A stretch of DNA of 37,743 bases, taken from Acidimicrobiaceae bacterium (GTDB taxonomy: Bacteria > Actinomycetota > Acidimicrobiia > Acidimicrobiales > MedAcidi-G1). The notes beneath the pieces were generated by a model. That model had not been told where the DNA came from and did not search any database. It worked only from the letters and a program-made list of their open reading frames with translations. The stretch spans positions 1 to 37,743 of the forward strand of contig NZBE01000007.1 in assembly GCA_002687745.1 (NCBI GenBank), in the 5' to 3' direction. The position numbers were made by a program, and so were the translations under genes. The stretch's first letter is position 1. Every line of letters starts with the position of its first letter. Of the stretch, positions 1 through 7,570 are shown piece after piece.

Positions 1-99
1 TTCTTGGCCACAGCCTTCTTCTTGGCGGGAGCCTTCTTGGCCACAGCCTTCTTCTTGGCGGGAGCCTTCTTGGCCACAGCCTTCTTCTTGGCAGGTGCC
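1..99. repeat. Three tandem 33-bp repeats coding for a Lys/Ala tail
   Basis: Positions 1-33 and 34-66 are identical. Positions 67-99 differ from them only near the end (gcaggtgcc instead of gcgggagcc). The unit is a whole number of codons (11), so copy-number change would lengthen or shorten the basic tail of the encoded protein without shifting frame. The array runs off the window edge, so the total copy number is unknown. Confidence 0.9.
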
Positions 100-125
100 T
101 TCTTCTTCTTGCTCTCAGCAGCCAT
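1..125 (-). CDS. Lys/Ala-rich protein, N-terminal fragment (cut by window edge)
   Basis: Only the first 41 codons are present. The start is ATG at 125, preceded by GGAG six bases away. The product begins MAAESKKKK and continues as an 11-residue repeat APAKKKAVAKK, giving a very basic, disordered tail suited to binding nucleic acid. The rest lies outside the window, so the functional domain is unseen. Such tails occur on histone H1-like proteins, HU variants and some DksA/TraR-type zinc-finger proteins. In Streptomyces, as I recall, a Lys/Ala-tailed DksA-like gene lies close to divIVA, so that identity is favoured by synteny only. It follows divIVA on the same strand after a 143-base gap. Confidence 0.6.
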   Translation of the reverse strand, partial: MAAESKKKKAPAKKKAVAKKAPAKKKAVAKKAPAKKKAVAK

Positions 126-268
126 AGACCTCTCCGATTACCCGTTCAGCCCGCTACCAGGACTCTTCCAACCGGGCCCGTGGGTGCGGGCCTGCTGTGG
201 TGTTCCACACCGGGCAAGTGCGGGCGCGCATCGTATCGGGAGGCAGCGGCAAGCGGTTGGATGAGGCG

Positions 269-856
269 TCAAACCCCGTGCCCGGGTTCACCGGCCCCGG
301 TGGACTCCAGGCCATCTGCCGAGCTGGCATGACCTGACCCATCGGCCTGCTCCCGGGATCTCATCCTGATGGACTCGGCCAACCTGGTCAGGTCTGCGAC
401 AGCAGAGAGAATGCGGTCACGATGGGCACGGATGTGCTGCTCATCCATGTCAATGTCATCGCGCACAGCATCGCGTGCCCTCACCAGATCCTCGGTCTCG
501 GCGATCAACTTCCGGCGCCCATCGTCGACCGCCTTCCTGAGTTCTGCCTCGGCAGCGTGTCTGATGCGCTCTGCCTCGGTCTCGGCCTCTGCGCGGATCC
601 GGCGCGAGTCTGTTTCGGCGGCTGCCAGGGTGCTCTCAGCCTCGGTACGGGCCTCGCTTGCCGGTACCAGTTCTGCCTCCAGCCGCTCCTCGGCCAGATC
701 GGCACGGTCCGACGCCGATTTCAGGTCGCTCCTCAGCGACTTGATCTCCTGGGCAGCCCTGTCAAGCAACTCGTCGACCTCGAACGGGTCGTAGCCGCGC
801 ATCTTGGTGTTGAGATCCGCTTCGTCCAGCACGTGCAGGATGTCGCCGGTGTCCAT
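269..856 (-). CDS. divIVA: DivIVA-domain coiled-coil protein
   Basis: This 195-residue protein has an N-terminal DivIVA-type segment (TKMRGYDPFEVDELLDRAAQ, about residues 17-36). A long Glu/Arg/Ala-rich coiled coil follows to about residue 170, then a short Ser/Gly-rich tail. DivIVA/Wag31 proteins bind curved membrane and organise polar growth or septum placement in actinobacteria. The place after yggT is the usual one in actinobacterial dcw clusters. I chose ATG at 856 because the protein then begins at the family's usual point and a -10-like TACGAT sits six bases upstream, suggesting a leaderless transcript. A GTG at 895, 13 bases after the yggT stop, would add 13 residues. It could instead be a DivIVA-related paralogue such as SepIVA. 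Confidence 0.8.
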   Translation of the reverse strand: MDTGDILHVLDEADLNTKMRGYDPFEVDELLDRAAQEIKSLRSDLKSASDRADLAEERLEAELVPASEARTEAESTLAAAETDSRRIRAEAETEAERIRHAAEAELRKAVDDGRRKLIAETEDLVRARDAVRDDIDMDEQHIRAHRDRILSAVADLTRLAESIRMRSREQADGSGHASSADGLESTGAGEPGHGV

Positions 857-862
857 ACACGG

Positions 863-868
863 ATCGTA
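863..868 (-). promoter_or_regulatory. Candidate -10 element (TACGAT) for leaderless divIVA
   Basis: On the minus strand TACGAT ends six bases before the ATG at 856, which would place transcription start on the start codon. No good -35 is visible and no Shine-Dalgarno sequence precedes this ATG. The same spacing is seen before alaC and glpK in this window. Confidence 0.4.
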
Positions 869-908
869 ACCATCGACCTGTAGCGGTCGTTGCACCCCGG
901 GCCGATCC

Positions 909-1166
909 TCAGGAGCAGACCGCTCCCATCAGGAAGGAGATGGCGAAGAACGCCACCAGGGGCGAAAGGTCCAGTGCCATCGCACCCATGCGTACCGGAG
1001 GCAGGAACCTCCGTAGCGGCACGAGGATCGGGTCGGTGATCGTGTAGAGGAAGCCGGCGACGGTAGCCATTGCGCCGTGTGGTGAGATCGGGAACCAGGA
1101 CAGCACCACCCTCACCAACAGGACGAATATGTACAACTCCAGAAGCCTGCAGATCAGGGATGCCAT
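909..1166 (-). CDS. yggT: YggT family membrane protein
   Basis: A small membrane protein of 85 residues with two hydrophobic helices (about residues 3-24 and 64-84) joined by a loop containing the family stretch TDPILVPLRRFLPP. This is the YggT/YlmG family. Its members are integral membrane proteins of uncertain biochemical role, linked to division or osmotic tolerance. It lies between sepF (stop 28 bases upstream) and divIVA, the standard actinobacterial and Gram-positive order ylmE-sepF-ylmG-divIVA. The ATG start gives the family's normal length. Confidence 0.85.
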   Translation of the reverse strand: MASLICRLLELYIFVLLVRVVLSWFPISPHGAMATVAGFLYTITDPILVPLRRFLPPVRMGAMALDLSPLVAFFAISFLMGAVCS

Positions 1167-1193
1167 GGTGGAAGTCGCCTCTGAGCCGGTCGC

Positions 1194-1712
1194 TCAGTGG
1201 GTGGAACCTGTGTCTTCCAACCGTCGGCGATCCTCGGCGGAAACCTCCACATCAGTTGGGGTGAGCAGGTACACCTGGCTGGTGACCCGCTCCATCTGCC
1301 CTTCGGTTCCGTAACAGAGGCCGCTGGCGAAGTCGATGATCCGGCGGGCGACCTTGCCGTCGACTCCCTGCAGGTTCACTATCACCGGTTGGTTGGCCTT
1401 GAACCTGTCGGCGAGTTCCGGGGCCTCGTTGAACGATGCCGGCGACACAGTGTGCGGTTTGGCGGCTACAGCCGGTTGGAGTGGTCGAACCGTGCCGCTT
1501 GGCTCCATCGGACGGGGCCTCACCGAAGTTGACGAGCCGTCGGTCGCCCTCAGAGGGTGCACGTTGCCGGGATTCTCGGCGGCGGCACGCGCTTCGACGA
1601 ACTCACCGGACGAAAGAGGACCCCGGTTCACCCAGGGCTCGGCCGCGTAGTCCTCGTACGCGTCGTCTGGTCCAAGACCCAGCCACAACAGGGCTTTCCT
1701 CATAATGGGCAT
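1194..1712 (-). CDS. sepF: Cell division protein SepF
   Basis: A 172-residue SepF. An amphipathic N-terminus with the motif MRKALLWLGLGPDD, which anchors the protein to membrane, leads into a variable Pro/Ser linker. The SepF fold (about residues 95-165) contains FKANQPVIVNLQGVD and RIIDFASGLCYGTEG. SepF polymerises and tethers FtsZ to the membrane. It is the essential FtsZ anchor in actinobacteria, which lack FtsA, as this cluster does. The start could be ATG 1712 or the in-frame ATG 1703; the latter matches the usual MRKA beginning. A 166-base gap (1713-1878) separates it from yggS; I see no gene in that gap and no convincing promoter. Confidence 0.95.
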   Translation of the reverse strand: MPIMRKALLWLGLGPDDAYEDYAAEPWVNRGPLSSGEFVEARAAAENPGNVHPLRATDGSSTSVRPRPMEPSGTVRPLQPAVAAKPHTVSPASFNEAPELADRFKANQPVIVNLQGVDGKVARRIIDFASGLCYGTEGQMERVTSQVYLLTPTDVEVSAEDRRRLEDTGSTH

Positions 1713-1878
1713 CGGCTAAGGCTTCCATCTCTGGCTACAGCGGTCGCGGAGCCCCGCAACCTGACGTGGATGGTACCTGTAGAGCGGGCCAACATGCTGA
1801 CACCATGCACCTGGGCGCCCGGTGCAGGACGTGTCGAAACAGCGCTCCGGCCATAACAGGCCCCGCTCCACCCTCGTG

Positions 1879-2556
1879 TCACCGTGGCTGCCTCTCGCCG
1901 AAGATGGCCCTTCCCACCCGCACAAGGGTTGACCCCATGTCCACGGCAAGGTCCATGTCGTCGGTCATTCCCATCGAGCGCTCGGCCAGGTCCAAGCTGT
2001 CGGCGAGCCCTGCAAGCACACTGAAGGCCCGCCTTGTTGCGCCAGGGTCACCCGCGGCACCCACCGTCATCAGGCCGGCCACATCGAGCCCCAACTCCAC
2101 CCCGCGGACCACGAGTGCCTCCACCTCCGAGGGTGCACATCCGGCCTTTCCCACGCCGTCGAGAGGGTCCACCTGCACGAGAACCCGCGCGCCCGGGTCC
2201 CGTCTGGCAATCTCATCCAGGAGCGAGGCACGGTCGACGGTCTGCCAGAGCTTCACGATCCCGGCGAGGTGCCTGACCTTGTTCCTCTGAAGACCTCCGA
2301 TCATGTGCCAGCCGATCTGTTCAGGGGACAGCTGCCTGTTCTTCTCGAGCAGTTCCTGGGCGTAGTTCTCGCCGACGTCACGGAAGCCTGCTGCCAGTAC
2401 CGATGAGACGACCTCGACCGGAAAGGCCTTGGTCACCGGGAGAAGGCGCGTGCGGCCTCCACTTCTGGCATCCAGGTGACCCTGAACTGCCCCGATTCGA
2501 TCCAGAATCTGGCTAGCTGGTGGTACCGCCGGATCTGAACGGCTCTCAGGCGACAT
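1879..2556 (-). CDS. yggS: YggS family pyridoxal phosphate homeostasis protein
   Basis: This 225-residue protein belongs to the YggS/YlmE/PROSC family, a single-domain alanine-racemase-like barrel that binds pyridoxal 5'-phosphate and buffers it without known catalysis. Family hallmarks are visible: LLPVTKAFP with the PLP lysine, DVGENYAQELLEK, WHMIGGLQRNKV, and the phosphate-binding end SMGMTDDMDLAVDMGSTLVR with VGRAIFG. The start overlaps the end of pgeF by 11 bases, so the two are probably translationally coupled. Its place between pgeF and sepF is the conserved ylmD-ylmE-sepF arrangement. Confidence 0.95.
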   Translation of the reverse strand: MSPESRSDPAVPPASQILDRIGAVQGHLDARSGGRTRLLPVTKAFPVEVVSSVLAAGFRDVGENYAQELLEKNRQLSPEQIGWHMIGGLQRNKVRHLAGIVKLWQTVDRASLLDEIARRDPGARVLVQVDPLDGVGKAGCAPSEVEALVVRGVELGLDVAGLMTVGAAGDPGATRRAFSVLAGLADSLDLAERSMGMTDDMDLAVDMGSTLVRVGRAIFGERQPR

Positions 2557-3268
2557 CCGTACCGGTCCGTTCTGTGATCACTGCCACCATTGCCTGGCGC
2601 CTTCCGGATCCGGTGGCCCTGTAGGACCAGTAGCGGTCATCACATGATGTGCAGGCTCCGTCGATCTCAAAGTCGCTCACCCCTGCCCGCTCCAGCGATG
2701 CCACGACGGCCGCAGGAAGATCCAGGGCAGGTCGGCCGTCGCGGGTCACCGCCTCAACCTCTGGTCCCATTTCCTGAACCAGTTCCGCCAGGTCGTCGCA
2801 ACCGAACTCGTAGCAGCAGGAGTGGATACATGGTCCAACCAGGGCACTCAGTGGGCCACCTGCCAGTCCCATCAGGGTTTCGGAGGCCCTTTCCAGCACT
2901 CCTGCGGCTAGACCGCGCCAGCCTGCGTGGACAACCGCCAGGCCTCCATTGTCGGAAATGAGAGCCACCGGAGCACAGTCAGCAACCTGAACGCCCAGGA
3001 CACAGCCGGGCTGGGCGGTGACGGCGGCATCGGCCTCTGCGCCGGCGGCTCCACCGGGCTCCTCAACGGTGACCACCGAGACGCCGTGTGCCTGGTCCAG
3101 CCAGGTCCAGGCGCTACCACCGCCATTGTCACCTGTGAGCGAGCGCCGTCGCTCCTCCAGATGCCCATCGGGGTCGGTGACGGCGAGGTCGCCATCTGCA
3201 ATTTCCGACATCTCCACCACAACGAGGTGACCCGACGGGAGCACCCGCCGTGCCAGCACCCGGGACAT
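2546..3268 (-). CDS. pgeF: Peptidoglycan editing factor PgeF (YfiH/YlmD, laccase-like fold)
   Basis: This 240-residue protein of the YfiH/PgeF (Cu-oxidase_4) family hydrolyses mis-made UDP-MurNAc-L-Ser, correcting MurC errors. The metal-ligand motifs are all present: WLDQAHGVSVV with its His, ADCAPVAL with its Cys, and VHAGWRGLAAGVL with its His, followed by GPCIHSCCYEFG. The start ATG lies five bases after the ftsZ stop, so it is read from the ftsZ transcript. Being beside genes of the Mur pathway fits the proofreading role. The older name polyphenol oxidase reflects a side activity. Confidence 0.93.
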   Translation of the reverse strand: MSRVLARRVLPSGHLVVVEMSEIADGDLAVTDPDGHLEERRRSLTGDNGGGSAWTWLDQAHGVSVVTVEEPGGAAGAEADAAVTAQPGCVLGVQVADCAPVALISDNGGLAVVHAGWRGLAAGVLERASETLMGLAGGPLSALVGPCIHSCCYEFGCDDLAELVQEMGPEVEAVTRDGRPALDLPAAVVASLERAGVSDFEIDGACTSCDDRYWSYRATGSGRRQAMVAVITERTGTDVA

Positions 3269-3273
3269 CTGAG

Positions 3274-4344
3274 CTACTTCAGGAAGTCAGGGATGTCGAG
3301 GTCGTCGTCGTCAGAAGCAAGATCGGAGAACACGTCAATTGGCGGTGTCTCGGCCGTGGCCGTGGCGCTGCGGGCGGAACCGGAGGGGCGGTCACCGTCC
3401 CAGCGGTCAAACCCGGCGGCGATGACGGTGACACGCACATCGCTGTCCATCTCGTCGTCGACCACGGTTCCGAAGATGATGTTGGCGTCGGGGTGGGCGA
3501 CACCGTGAATCACCTCGGCAGCCTCGTTGACCTCAAAGAGCCCGAGGTCGCTCGGACCGGAGATGTTCAACAGGATTCCCCTGGCGCCCTCAATCGAGGC
3601 CTCAAGCAGGGTGCTGGAGATTGCCTTCCGGGCGGCGTTGAGGGCACGGCTCTCACCGGTTGCCTGGCCGACGCCCATCAGGGCCGAACCGGCGTCCTCC
3701 ATCACGGTCTTCACGTCGGCGAAGTCGGTGTTGATGAGGCCTGGCGTGGTGATCAGAGAGGTAATTCCCTGGACCCCGTGGAGGAGAACCTCGTCGGCAA
3801 GCTGGAACGCCTCCAACAGCGGTGTTGTCTCATCGGAGATCGAGAGCAGCCTGTCGTTGGGTATGACGATCTGGGTGTCGACCTTGTCCTTGAGTTGGAC
3901 GATTCCATGCTCGGCCTGAACGGCCCTGCGCCTGCCCTCAAAGCCGAACGGCCGTGTCACCACGCCGATGGTGAGGGCTCCAACCGCCCTGGCTACCTCG
4001 GCCACAACCGGAGCTGCACCCGTACCGGTACCGCCACCCTCTCCAGCGGTGATGAAGACCATGTCGGCCCCTTCAAGCGCCTCCTGGATGTCGGTGCGGT
4101 GCTCCTCGGCCGCCTGATGTCCGAGTTCGGGGTCGGCGCCGGCACCCAGACCCCTGGTCAACTCACGGCCGATGTCCAGCTTGACATCCGCATCGCTCAT
4201 GAGGAGTGCCTGTGCATCGGTGTTGATGGCGATGAACTCCACGCCACGCAGGCCCGCATCGATCATCCTGTTCAGGGCGTTCACCCCGCCACCGCCGATG
4301 CCGACGACCTTGATTATGGCCAGATAGTTCTGTGGGTTGCCCAC
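3274..4344 (-). CDS. ftsZ: Cell division GTPase FtsZ
   Basis: A 356-residue tubulin homologue that forms the cytokinetic ring. Visible features are the N-terminal [34 protein letters not shown], the GTP-binding tubulin signature [13 protein letters not shown], the synergy-loop region with [11 protein letters not shown], a short linker, and the C-terminal peptide [11 protein letters not shown] that binds SepF and other partners. I chose GTG at 4344: it has AGGAG nine bases upstream, and the product then begins [13 protein letters not shown], which lines up with the usual actinobacterial start MAAPQNYLAVIKV. An in-frame ATG at 4407 with a GAGGG six bases upstream would add 21 residues. It has its own promoter and leader and heads ftsZ-pgeF-yggS. 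Confidence 0.98.
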   Translation of the reverse strand: MGNPQNYLAIIKVVGIGGGGVNALNRMIDAGLRGVEFIAINTDAQALLMSDADVKLDIGRELTRGLGAGADPELGHQAAEEHRTDIQEALEGADMVFITAGEGGGTGTGAAPVVAEVARAVGALTIGVVTRPFGFEGRRRAVQAEHGIVQLKDKVDTQIVIPNDRLLSISDETTPLLEAFQLADEVLLHGVQGITSLITTPGLINTDFADVKTVMEDAGSALMGVGQATGESRALNAARKAISSTLLEASIEGARGILLNISGPSDLGLFEVNEAAEVIHGVAHPDANIIFGTVVDDEMDSDVRVTVIAAGFDRWDGDRPSGSARSATATAETPPIDVFSDLASDDDDLDIPDFLK

Positions 4345-4412
4345 GATTGATTTCTCCTGATCTCCGGCCGCCCCTCGGACAGCATTGGTGAACGGTGGAC
4401 GGTCCATCTCAA

Positions 4413-4451
4413 ACCCTCAGGTTGACCTTGAGGGTCTTGGGACGTCAACCT
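4413..4451 (-). promoter_or_regulatory. Inverted repeats in the ftsZ leader
   Basis: Two overlapping inverted repeats lie in the untranslated leader. One has 7-bp perfect arms (4413-4419 with 4429-4435, 9-base loop). The other has 8-bp perfect arms AGGTTGAC and GTCAACCT (4419-4426 with 4444-4451, 17-base loop). They share bases, so they are mutually exclusive and could switch in RNA, or serve as a protein site in DNA. The first includes the GAGGG that would serve the alternative ATG at 4407. Confidence 0.5.
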
Positions 4452-4466
4452 CGTTTAGTGGTTGAG

Positions 4467-4496
4467 AGACTACGAGGAGTAGTCGACAAACGTCAA
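4467..4496 (-). promoter_or_regulatory. Candidate ftsZ promoter
   Basis: On the minus strand TTGACG (4496-4491) is followed after 18 bases by TAGTCT (4472-4467), a good match to an actinobacterial housekeeping promoter. Transcription would begin near 4460, giving a leader of about 115 bases to the GTG at 4344. It lies in the only sizeable gap between mraZ and yggS, so ftsZ can be driven apart from the mur genes. A second TTGACG (4448-4443) has no partner -10. Confidence 0.6.
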
Positions 4497-4522
4497 CCCG
4501 TGGCGGAACAAGTTTCCCGTAC

Positions 4523-5257
4523 TCAGCAGCGAGCCTCGTCGCGCACGAGAACCGGATTGTGATGGATGGAGACGTCGATTGTCACGAGGCACTCCAACAC
4601 CACCCACGTCAAAACGGTGGCGAGAGAGCGCATCTCATCTCGGTAATCCTCTCCGACGCCTAGTTCGGCATCCACGCCGCCGACCAGCTCGGCCCGAACA
4701 CCGTCACCGGTAGCGACCAGTGCCTCAATCCAATTCCCCAGGTCAGGGGTTACGTCGGCCGCAGCCCTCAGCAGCAGATCGACTCCCGGAACGACCGTGC
4801 CGGGCTGACCCAGGGTGTCGACCCGTACTGTCGTCAGATCCGTGTCCGGCGCCACAACCGCACCCAGCACGGTCCCGCCGCCGTCCAGCAGCGCCCTGCG
4901 GCCGACCAGATCCACAGCGTTGACCGCCGCCGTCCGCTGCAGTACCGACATGCGGATCGAACCGGGCCACTCCCGAACAACCTCCACGGCCTCGATCCAC
5001 GGCTCAGATGTGATACGCCGGTCCACCGCATCTGTGTCGACATTCACCATCGGCTCACCAAGACGGATCGCGGCAAGATCCAGGATCTGGGCGCTGCTCA
5101 GGTGGCCGGCAACACCCACAACCTCAACCCTGTCTACGTCGAGGAGGCCGCTCCGCGTAGCGGCAAAGCCGCCGGCCCCCACTACAACCACGACGAGCAG
5201 GGTCCATGCCCACCAGAGGCCCCTCCGACCCTCCCCTGTGGCCCGGTCCCCGCTCAC
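4523..5257 (-). CDS. ftsQ: Cell division protein FtsQ
   Basis: A 244-residue bitopic membrane protein. A short cytoplasmic tail and one transmembrane helix (about residues 14-33) lead into an extracytoplasmic POTRA domain (about 40-105, with VDRVEVVGVAGHLSSAQIL and SEPWIEAVEVVREWPGSIRM) and a FtsQ beta domain. FtsQ joins FtsL and FtsB/DivIC to activate the FtsW-FtsI synthase at the septum. The start ATG overlaps the murB stop in ATGA. Sequence identity in this family is low, so the call rests on domain order and on position between murB and ftsZ. Confidence 0.92.
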   Translation of the reverse strand: MSGDRATGEGRRGLWWAWTLLVVVVVGAGGFAATRSGLLDVDRVEVVGVAGHLSSAQILDLAAIRLGEPMVNVDTDAVDRRITSEPWIEAVEVVREWPGSIRMSVLQRTAAVNAVDLVGRRALLDGGGTVLGAVVAPDTDLTTVRVDTLGQPGTVVPGVDLLLRAAADVTPDLGNWIEALVATGDGVRAELVGGVDAELGVGEDYRDEMRSLATVLTWVVLECLVTIDVSIHHNPVLVRDEARC

Positions 5258-6186
5258 GGGTACTCGCTGAATCCGACGAGCACGGTCTCGGGAAGCAGAT
5301 CAACCCCGTGAACCTCCAACACCCGACGCCTGACCTCGGTCATCAGCGCGAAGATGTCATCCGCCGACCCTCCCTGATCAGCCTGAATGAAGTTTGCGTG
5401 CCGGTCAGAGACAACCGCTGTGCCTACCCGGAGGCCCTTGGCTCCTGCCAGCTCGACGAGACGTCCAGCCGAGTCGCCCGGCGGGTTGGCAAACACAGAT
5501 CCTGAGTTCTGCCCCCCGGGCTGGTTCTCCCGCCTCCATCGCACGATCTCTGAAATGACCTCCTCACCTTCGGTCCTCGACCCCCTCTCGAGGTGCAGGG
5601 TGGCCGAGGTGACAACCTGACCGCCAGAGACTGAAGATCGGCGGTATCCGAGATTCAGGTGTGACGCGGGCACAGTGGTCGTGGTCGCCTGTGCCAGGTC
5701 CAGGAGGGTCACCTCTGAGAGGACGGCAGCCATGTCTGAACCGTGTCCACCAGCATTCATGCGGACCGCCCCACCGATGCTGCCGGGCACTCCGACAGCC
5801 CACTCAAAGCCCCTCAGGCCCTCTGCCACAGAGAACCGTGCGACGACCGGCAGGCTTGCAGCCCCCCCGGCGGTCAGGCGGTTGCCATCAGCCCGTACCC
5901 CCTCAAAGCCGTCACCGAGTTGTATGGCAAGCCCATCAAACCCGGCATCGGCTACAAGCATGTTCGAACCACGGCCAACGATCAGGCTCGGCACCCCGGT
6001 GCCAACCAGGGCCTCCGCCGCCCTCAGCAGCTCGGCTTCGTTGTCTGGGCACACGAAGAGCGCCGCCGCACCACCGACGCGGTAGGTCGTGAGCCGGGCA
6101 AGCCCGTGACCGGTCCTCACCCCCTGTGCCAGAGAGGCATCCTCGAGCCGCTGCCTGAGGAGATCTACGGCATGCGTTTCAGCCAC
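5254..6186 (-). CDS. murB: UDP-N-acetylenolpyruvoylglucosamine reductase MurB
   Basis: A 310-residue FAD enzyme that reduces UDP-GlcNAc-enolpyruvate to UDP-MurNAc with NADPH. Visible motifs are TTYRVGGAAALFV, the FAD-binding VGRGSNMLVADAGFDGLAI, WAVGVPGSIGGAVRMNAGG, LGYRRSS, and GSVFANPPGDSAGRLVE with the catalytic serine of the SGSVF-type motif. I chose GTG at 6186. It overlaps the murC stop by eight bases and has GGAGG nine bases upstream. The frame stays open to 6348, but that stretch lies inside murC and has no family similarity. Confidence 0.95.
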   Translation of the reverse strand: MAETHAVDLLRQRLEDASLAQGVRTGHGLARLTTYRVGGAAALFVCPDNEAELLRAAEALVGTGVPSLIVGRGSNMLVADAGFDGLAIQLGDGFEGVRADGNRLTAGGAASLPVVARFSVAEGLRGFEWAVGVPGSIGGAVRMNAGGHGSDMAAVLSEVTLLDLAQATTTTVPASHLNLGYRRSSVSGGQVVTSATLHLERGSRTEGEEVISEIVRWRRENQPGGQNSGSVFANPPGDSAGRLVELAGAKGLRVGTAVVSDRHANFIQADQGGSADDIFALMTEVRRRVLEVHGVDLLPETVLVGFSEYP

Positions 6187-7570
6187 GATCTCCTGCCTCC
6201 AGTAGCGCACGAACCTCATCGGGAACGGAGGTGAGGTCCCCGGCGCCCATTGTGAGACAGAGGTCGCCGGCCTCCAACTCATCGGCGAGCTGCACGACCA
6301 GTTCCTCCCGCCGAACGACATATCGAATGTCCTGGTCGGGATGTGCATCTCTGACTGCGTCCACGATGAGGCGGCCAGAGACCCCTGTCCGGGGGCGCTC
6401 TCCGGCAGGGTAGACGTCGGTTACGTAGAGGATGTCGGCTCCGTCGAACGCTCCGGAGAATCCCCTCCAGAGCTTCTGGGTACGGCTGTATCGATGGGGC
6501 TGGAACACCGCCACAAGACGGTTCCATGTGCCGCTCCCGGCTGCCCGGATGGTGGCAGCCACCTCGGTGGGCAGATGTGCGTAGTCGTCGACAAATACAA
6601 CACCAGCGGTCCGTCCCCGTTGTTCGAAACGTCGCGCAACACCACCGAACCTTGCGAGTGCCTGTGACACCGCCTCCGGGTCGGCACCGGCCATTACCCC
6701 CACAGCGGCGGCAACCGCCGCATTCCTTGCGTTGTGTGCGCCGGGTTGGGGCAACTCGACCGGCAGGGTCCCCCCGTCGGGGCCCCTGAGAGAGAAGCGA
6801 ACGCCCTCCCAGGACTCCTCCAGGTTCTGGATCTGCCAATCGGAACAGGGATCGGCCCCGATGCTGAGGGTGTCGGCTTCGGCGGCCAGGGCTCTTCCAC
6901 CCTCGTCGTCCACCCCGACAAGTACCGGACCGTCGGTTTCCGACACGAACCGCAGGAATGCGTTCCTCAACTCGCCAAAGCCGCCGTGGTGTTCCAGATG
7001 GTCGGGCTCAAGGTTCGTAACCACGCCGTACCTCCGGGGAAGCAGCAGAAACGAGCCGTCGCTCTCGTCGGCCTCGACGACAAACAGACGACCCGTGTCC
7101 CATGCGGCCCCGGTGCCGATCTCGTTCACGTCGCCCCCGATGATGAATGACGGCTTCAGCCCGGCCTCCCGTAGAACCAGGGCCAGCATCGAAGTCGTCG
7201 TCGTCTTGCCGTGGGTGCCAGCTACGGCGATGGCATCACGCTCAGCACAGATTGCAGCCAGTATCCCGGCCCTGCTCACAACCGGGACACCTGACTCGGC
7301 GGCAGCCATGTACTCCGGATTTCGGTCAGGCACGGCGGTCGAACGTGTCACCAGGTCGGCGCCTGCAACATTGCGTGCATCGTGACCGACGGTGACGTCC
7401 ACACCCAGGGCGGACAGGCGATCGAGGCCGGCCGATGCCTTCAGGTCGGACCCGGTGACGGTGTGACCCATAGAGGCCAGGACCTCGGCTATGGCACTCA
7501 TTCCAGCCCCGCCGACACCGATCACGTGGATCCGACATGGATCCGAGATCACCGGCACTACCTCAGACAC
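6179..7570 (-). CDS. murC: UDP-N-acetylmuramate--L-alanine ligase MurC
   Basis: A 463-residue Mur ligase that adds the first stem residue, L-Ala, to UDP-MurNAc using ATP. It shows the N-terminal nucleotide fold IHVIGVGGAGMSAIAEV, the P-loop AGTHGKTTTTS (about residue 118), EADESDGSF, the magnesium-site region NLEPDHLEHHG, HNARNAAVAAAVG, DDYAHLPTEV and FQPHRYSRT. The start GTG at 7570 has GGAG seven bases upstream and overlaps the murG stop by eight bases; sequence beyond it is murG read in another frame. PgeF, downstream in the cluster, corrects this enzyme's serine errors. Confidence 0.97.
   Translation of the reverse strand: MSEVVPVISDPCRIHVIGVGGAGMSAIAEVLASMGHTVTGSDLKASAGLDRLSALGVDVTVGHDARNVAGADLVTRSTAVPDRNPEYMAAAESGVPVVSRAGILAAICAERDAIAVAGTHGKTTTTSMLALVLREAGLKPSFIIGGDVNEIGTGAAWDTGRLFVVEADESDGSFLLLPRRYGVVTNLEPDHLEHHGGFGELRNAFLRFVSETDGPVLVGVDDEGGRALAAEADTLSIGADPCSDWQIQNLEESWEGVRFSLRGPDGGTLPVELPQPGAHNARNAAVAAAVGVMAGADPEAVSQALARFGGVARRFEQRGRTAGVVFVDDYAHLPTEVAATIRAAGSGTWNRLVAVFQPHRYSRTQKLWRGFSGAFDGADILYVTDVYPAGERPRTGVSGRLIVDAVRDAHPDQDIRYVVRREELVVQLADELEAGDLCLTMGAGDLTSVPDEVRALLEAGDRG

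Noticed and set aside
1-99. CRISPR array
   Set aside because: The units abut without spacers and encode an in-frame Lys/Ala repeat.
175-208. Two small hairpins after divIVA (GGCCCG/CGGGCC and TGTGG/CCACA) as a terminator
   Set aside because: Short stems without a following T-run on the minus strand; too weak to call.
1700-1882. A 60-codon frame in the yggS-sepF gap
   Set aside because: No ribosome site, overlaps both neighbours and has composition like random high-GC sequence.
3269-3273. A missing ftsA as evidence of gene loss
   Set aside because: Actinobacteria normally lack ftsA and use SepF, which is present here.
3250-4350. A 366-codon open frame on the plus strand opposite ftsZ
   Set aside because: It mirrors ftsZ codon structure in high-GC DNA, has no family motifs, and the opposite strand is an unmistakable FtsZ.
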